From: Corbicula japonica | Lineage: Eukaryota > Mollusca > Bivalvia > Venerida > Cyrenidae | DNA: 64,000 bases | NCBI GenBank assembly: GCA_038501625.1 | Contig: JAZAYU010000014.1 | Span: 186,001-250,000 of the forward strand | Reading direction: 5' to 3' | Part shown: in pieces, positions 59,476-64,000 of the stretch | Layout of the letters: each line of letters starts with the position of its first letter | Position numbering within the stretch: the first letter of the stretch is position 1 | Position numbers and translations under genes: made by a program | The notes under the pieces: model-generated | The model's input: only the letters and a program-made list of their open reading frames with translations | Told to the model about the DNA's origin: nothing | Databases searched by the model: none

Positions 59476-60389
59476 TATGAGAATTTTTGCATGTGTAATA
59501 TTTTAAAAGCTGTCCATATCTGAAATGTTATTGTCAGTAATACAATATCCAACATCTTCCCCACAGTTTTTTGTTTGCAGATTTTAACAGGGCTTACAAG
59601 TGAACAACAGGAAATGATACAATTTTTACAAACTAAATATTCAGTGAAATATTCAGTAAAAGAGTGTAAAAATTCCCTAAAATCTCTAAGAAAAAATCTG
59701 ACCACACATTTTGTAGCACATGATTTTTGCATTTGAGTCCTGCCAGTCTCAAGCTCTACACTACAATGGTTCCGTAAGTACCAACATGTGTGTCAGTGAC
59801 TCATGTTTCTTGAAATGCGCTCTGCCAGAGAGTTGTATTGTTCATTTGCCATTACTGTTCAATTACTTGTATTTACAATTAGAATATGTTTTATGCATTA
59901 CTGTAGAGTTGATGCTTTCACATAGAAGTAATATTTCTTAGAAGGCGTGATTTGTACTCTCAATTAATTATGGTAAGTATGATTAGGTATCTAACAATTT
60001 TTTTCAATAAATTTAACAAACTCTGCCTCCACGAATAATAATCTTGTAAATTAATAAATGAGATTTTATTGGATTGTATTTGAGGGAGGGAAAATTTCTA
60101 GATGTTTCAGTAGTGCTTACATTTTGAAGCTGAGTTAAAGCAATAAATTGATGATCATGTATGTATGAAGTCAGTCCAGATACTGCATACACATGTCAAA
60201 AGGCTGAAATATTTCAAATCTTTTTCAGAAAATTGATAAATATATTTATCTTTCTCAGCTTTTAGTCAACCACATTTTTCAGGGATATTCTTTGAGGCAA
60301 ATCAGCCTGACCTATGACTGGATAGGTAAGGTACTGGCACCATGTGAAGAAAGATAAATAAGCATGTTGCTATTTATGTTTCATTTCAG
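59476..60389. other. Intron sequence before exon 6, no feature recognised
   Basis: AT-rich, with stops in all frames apart from short stretches that lack splice context. Confidence 0.35.
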
Positions 60390-60569
60390 AATAACTGGAC
60401 TCCTTTCCACATTGCTGTACACTCTGGCTTTCCTGACGTTTTAGAACTATTGTTGACATTTGAGGTTGACCAATCAGAAAACTTAACAGAGGTCAGACAA
60501 GCTGTCTGTTCTGTCATGGACAAAGATGGATCCACTCTCTGCCATTTAGCTTCTGGTAAAGAATCTCAT
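60390..60569 (+). CDS. CTTNBP2: Exon 6: end of fourth repeat, fifth repeat, linker and next repeat start
   Basis: The acceptor is 'tatgtttcatttcag' and the donor is 'tctcat|gtaagt'. It has 180 bp, 60 codons, phase 0 at both ends. It encodes NNWTPFHIAVHSGFPDVLEL, then LLTFEVDQ, a Glu-containing linker ENLTEVRQAVCSV, and MDKDGSTLCHLASGKESH, which is the start of another ankyrin repeat. In CTTNBP2 an insertion also separates the fifth unit from a final GWTAAHIAASKG repeat; the linker here is much shorter. The exon is preceded by a 13-kb intron with a LINE and a Penelope element. The next exon should start in phase 0 with the rest of the repeat, and I did not find it before 64000. Confidence 0.85.
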
Positions 60570-60911
60570 GTAAGTATGACCTTCAACCTTTTGATAACTC
60601 TGCCCTAATGTTAACCAGATTTTCATTGAGAATCCTGGTTATTAGATTTTGGTACAGTGGACATGCGGGCGGGCTGGTCATATGTGAACCTATATGGATA
60701 TGTTCATGACCCTCTTATGCCAGTTTTTGATTGATAACTAACATAATTATATTCAAGTAAATGCATGCCTTTTTTAGTCAACCATCCATTGATTACACGG
60801 CTTTTGTACGTTAAAATATAAAACATTTTTAAGCATGACGTCACCTGTAATCAAATACTTTCCATTTTGGATAAATATACTAATGCTAATTGAAAGTAAA
60901 CAACACAAGTA

Positions 60912-62499
60912 CAGGCTGTCAACCGATTCCTACATTTCTCCTATATTTTGGACCAGAATACTATATTTTGATAAACCTCCTACTGGTATATTCCTATATT
61001 TCTCCTATATTTTTAAGTATATTCCTACATTTTTTAGTAATTTTTTACCGATTAATGAAGGGAGTAAATATTGCTTTGATACTGCTTTTGACTTTTTTGC
61101 TGGAATTTTCAAGGACAAATTCAACTTATAGATTGGTGAAATCTTGGCAGGTGGCATTTAACTTTTTTTATCCGATTTTTTAGCAACTTAAATGTAGCAG
61201 TGTTCTATGTATTAATGCTTACCTGTAGAACAAAAACAAATTTTCACTTCCATGCAGAATCCATGTTGCTGTTGCATCCAGACCCAAAAAATGTTAAAGA
61301 TCATTAAATTTTCCTACTGCAAGGACTAGAGGACTTATATTTGGTATGGTGTATGTTGTCGTCTAAAACGTCAAGATGGACCTCCGGGAACAACATGCTT
61401 GACTGTGAACAAGAATTCTTCAGCTGACTTTTGTGGTTAGTTTTCCAGTTTGAAAAGAGGGTCTTCAAACTCTTTTGGAAAAGATTTAATGCAAAAGAAG
61501 ATGTCTTTACAAAAACAATAATTTTCAAAAGGCAAAGTCAAATAAAGGGAGGTAATAAAACAATGTTGATAATTTGCAACAACTGTTCGTTCAATAAGTT
61601 GAGAAAACTTTTAACAAAAATTAGGATAATCTGAAAAATATTTGCTTAGTTTTCTAAAATTGTTGTTTTTTATAGAACCACTTAATGGATAAAAGTTAAA
61701 TGACTGTTAAACTTCAATGAACCTGAAATGTATAATGTCCATCTATTCCCAAGAAGGCTTTGGCTTTGGAAAATTATTGCTTTTGTATAGAAATTCAATG
61801 GCAGTTTGAATTAAAGTTCAGTTATTGTTATAACTTGATAAGTTTTTATCGTTTCTCTTGAAACTTGTAGCAATATTCTTTGTATTAAGGTTAACTAACT
61901 TATTTGCCTGTAGTATTGTTCCATGCGGATTAAATAAATAAATGGAATAATGTTAAAAAACATTTATTCCGAACTTCTAGGATAGTGAAGGGCATATAAT
62001 TAATATAATTTCAATAGAGTTTGTCCAAAATAAGGCCTTTGGGGTCACCTTTGACTGAACCCCTTTGGACATTGTAACCCAGATTTTTACACACAAAACA
62101 ATTTGACTATGAGTGGATTGGTCGTTGCTGTGTATAGCTTATAGAGGAATATCTATATATCATAGAAGTCAAACAAAAACTTAAAAATCTGGCTTTAATG
62201 AGGTTTCTGCATTTCCGCCTTGTTTGAATGGTCATTCAGATGCTGGTGATGTGCTTGATGGTGTTGATGTTAAAGTTAATGGTTTCCTTCATTTTTACAG
62301 TAGACATTTTGGACATTGATTATTGTAGAAAAAGTAAATGCGCAGGTGAAAATCATTTGTATAAGTGCTATTAAATAAAACTATTTTCAGTTCCAAACTC
62401 CTATATTTTGCCTCAAAATCATCCAAAAACTCCTATATTTGTTGCAAAAATATTCCTATATTTTTCCTATATTTGGCAGATGACCTGGTTGACAGCCTG
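60912..62499. mobile_element. TIR element with 6-bp TSD and 'cctatattt' subterminal repeats
   Basis: Tips CAGGCTGTCAAC and GTTGACAGCCTG are perfectly inverted over 12 bp. They are flanked by exact 6-bp direct repeats caagta (60906-60911 and 62500-62505). Both ends carry multiple 'tcctatattt' or 'ttcctacattt' repeats in the same sense on the + strand (60930-61035 and 62400-62480). The 1588-bp core lacks a transposase. A worn end of the same family is at 10815-10895. A 6-bp duplication fits few superfamilies (IS3EU-like or Dada-like among those known to me), so I leave the class open. Confidence 0.65.
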
Positions 62500-62697
62500 C
62501 AAGTAGTTAATTACAATTCATGTATTCTGTATCTAAAATAATTTAAAAATAATGGGAGAAAAAAGGTTGGCTAATATGGGGACATAAAAACATATAAAAA
62601 TTACAATTAATGCTCAAACATAGTGCAAATTTGACACTGTTATTGGTCAGGGAAAATGGTTTTGATCAGGGCAAATCAAGGGAATTTTTATTTTTAA
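62500..62697. other. Spacer, nothing recognised
   Basis: AT-rich single-copy-looking sequence. Confidence 0.3.
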
Positions 62698-63886
62698 CCA
62701 GGTTTTCTTTAGAAAAATCCTGATTATTAGATTGGGGAATGTCGTTGGGCGGGCGGGCGTGAACATTTTGTGAAGTTTTTTGTAAAAGTTGTCTTTTTCT
62801 CAGTAACCGTTTAAGATACAACTTTGAAACTTAATATAGTTGTCTGACATCTCAATACCAATTATCAGGACAAGTTTCATAATCCCTGACTGTATTTTGA
62901 CAAAGTTATGCCCCTTTTTCACTTAGAAACTTTGTTAAGTTTTTTGTGAAAGTTGTCTTTTTCTCAGTTACCATTCAAGGTATAGCTTTGAAACTTTACA
63001 TAATTGTTTGACATCACAATACCAATTATCAGGTCAAGTTTCATAACCCCTGACTGTGTTTTGCCAAAGTTATGCCCCTTTTTGACTTAGATTTTTTGTT
63101 AGGTATTTTGTGAATGTTATCTGTTGATGCCAAATTGCCTGTTGACGCTTAGCTTGGTTTGTGGGTAGCTTATATCAACATGCAGCTTGAGATTGCTACC
63201 CAGGTGTCTGTGATAAAGGTCAAGGTCACTTGCTAAATATAGAAATTCAGCTTACCCTCAATAACTTGAGTTTGCTTTTACCTCTGGATGCCAAACTTGG
63301 TATATGAGTAGCTGATATCAAAAGGCAGCTTGGGATTGCCACAGGTATCTGTGATCAAGGTCAAGGTCACTGTTGCTAAAAATAGAAATTCAGATTTCCC
63401 TCAATAACTTGAGTTTGATTTGGTATATTTACGCCGAACTTAGTGTTGGTATCTAATATCAAGATGCAGCTTGAGATTGCTACCCAGGCGCCTGTGATAA
63501 AGCTCAAGGTCACTGTAGCTAAAAATAGAAATTCAGTTTCTGCTCAATAGCTTGAGTTTTCTTTGGCCTATTGACACCAAACTGGGTTTGTGGGTAGCTT
63601 ATATCAAGACACTACTTAGGATTGATACCCAGGTGTCTGTGATAAAGGTCTATGTCACTTTTGCTAAAATTAGAAATTTAGGTTTCTCCTTATTACTTGG
63701 GTTCGCTGTGATCTATTGACGCCAAACTTTCTTTGGGTAGCTGATACCAAGACGCAACTCGGGATTTTTACTCAGAAGTCTGTGATTAAGATCAAGGTCA
63801 CTGTTGCTAAAAATAGAAGTTCAGTTTCTTCATATCAGATATTTTCTTTACAAAAGTGTAAGTATTAAATGAAAACCTGGTTTTCG
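62698..63886. repeat. Tandem ~147-bp monomer element with inverted tips
   Basis: It starts 'accaggttttctttagaaaa' and 'atcctgattattagattggg' with a short (GGGC)n tract, and ends 'gaaaacctggttttc'. 'accaggttttc' and 'gaaaacctggt' are inverted. Two ~165-bp 'tttgtgaaagttgtcttttt' monomers precede about five monomers of the 37365-38340 type. Each of the latter has a 'gatcaaggtcaaggtcactg' style block. Confidence 0.65.
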
Positions 63887-64000
63887 GCGCGTGGCGACGT
63901 TTTTTTCTTGTTCTTATTTGTGGGAACCCTGTGTGATCTTTTAGCCAAACTAGGCATAGTTTTAAACAGCAAAGTGAGAATTAAGCATAAACATTTATTT

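Larger units (their letters stand above)
22179..60569 (+). other. CTTNBP2: Gene span: ankyrin-repeat protein, CTTNBP2-like, six exons, open at both ends
   Basis: Six exons with AG acceptors and GT donors join without a stop: phases at the junctions are 1, 2, 1, 2, 0 and every pair matches. Summed coding length is 1353 bp (451 codons). Introns are 17250, 593, 3783, 2420 and 12992 bp. The product begins with a Ser/Thr/Pro-rich segment and then has four full ankyrin repeats, a fifth partial one, a short acidic linker and a further repeat. Vertebrate CTTNBP2 as I recall it has a disordered Pro/Ser-rich region followed by the same series, with an insertion before the last repeat; it binds cortactin and striatin-complex proteins at the cell cortex and dendritic spines. 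The N-terminal coiled coil and the C-terminal region expected of that family are not seen here and would lie outside the window or in exons I could not find. The gene reading is secure; the family name is inference, and another ankyrin scaffold is possible. Confidence 0.6.

Noticed and set aside
62281..62320. Next exon of the ankyrin gene after 'atttttacag'
   Set aside because: The required phase 0 meets TAG at once, and the site lies inside the 60912-62499 element.
1..64000. CRISPR arrays, operons, tRNA and rRNA genes
   Set aside because: Repeat units are 140-170 bp without spacer structure, genes are spliced, and no rRNA or tRNA core was recognised by eye. A covariance-model scan was not possible.

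Overview
The window looks like nuclear DNA of a marine bivalve mollusc, probably a heterodont clam or mussel. It is AT-rich, very intron-rich and packed with repeats of the kind common in bivalve assemblies, for example caps reading 'ttttagctcacctg' and 'gggccatcatggccctcttg', 'tatgcccccgaagggaggc' starts, and monomers carrying 'caaggtcaaggtcactgtta'. Species assignment is inference from repeat style only. No prokaryotic operons, CRISPR, rRNA or tRNA genes were seen.

The one host gene I can support lies on the + strand and occupies most of the window. Six GT-AG exons (22179-22326, 39577-40225, 40819-40943, 44727-44826, 47247-47397, 60390-60569) join in a continuous reading frame of about 451 codons, open at both ends. 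Exons 1-2 encode a Ser/Thr/Pro-rich, probably disordered segment. Exons 3-6 encode ankyrin repeats. The repeat number, the W-T/S-P-x-H motifs and a break between the last two repeats resemble the ankyrin block of cortactin-binding protein 2 (CTTNBP2). Introns are up to 17 kb and filled with mobile DNA.

The rest is mobile DNA in layers. 1-22 kb: a TTAA-flanked MITE, a pogo/Tigger-like element, a hAT-like element nested in a capped bivalve repeat, a 3.2-kb element made of tandem ~145-bp monomers, and a ~1-kb palindrome. Two possible exons and one broken exon-like stretch of unknown minus-strand genes lie at 5.0-8.7 kb. Intron 1 (22-39 kb): a 3.6-kb deleted BEL/Pao LTR retroelement with 5-bp TSD, several capped tandem-repeat elements, and a 4.1-kb TA-flanked insertion. 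Intron 3: a nested stack in which a BEL LTR fragment abuts a Penelope fragment that is split by a 2.2-kb Mutator-like element with 9-bp TSD. Intron 5 (47-60 kb): a decayed CR1-like LINE, a long ~165-bp-monomer array, and a 5'-truncated Penelope-like retroelement with an almost complete reverse transcriptase ORF and ~16-bp TSD. After the last exon: an element with 6-bp TSD and another tandem-repeat element.

A recurring theme is that otherwise different tandem-repeat elements all carry a directly repeated AGGTCA (DR0) motif, the type of site bound by NR6A/NR5A nuclear receptors. I consider this, together with the modular capped tandem-repeat elements, the most unusual feature here.
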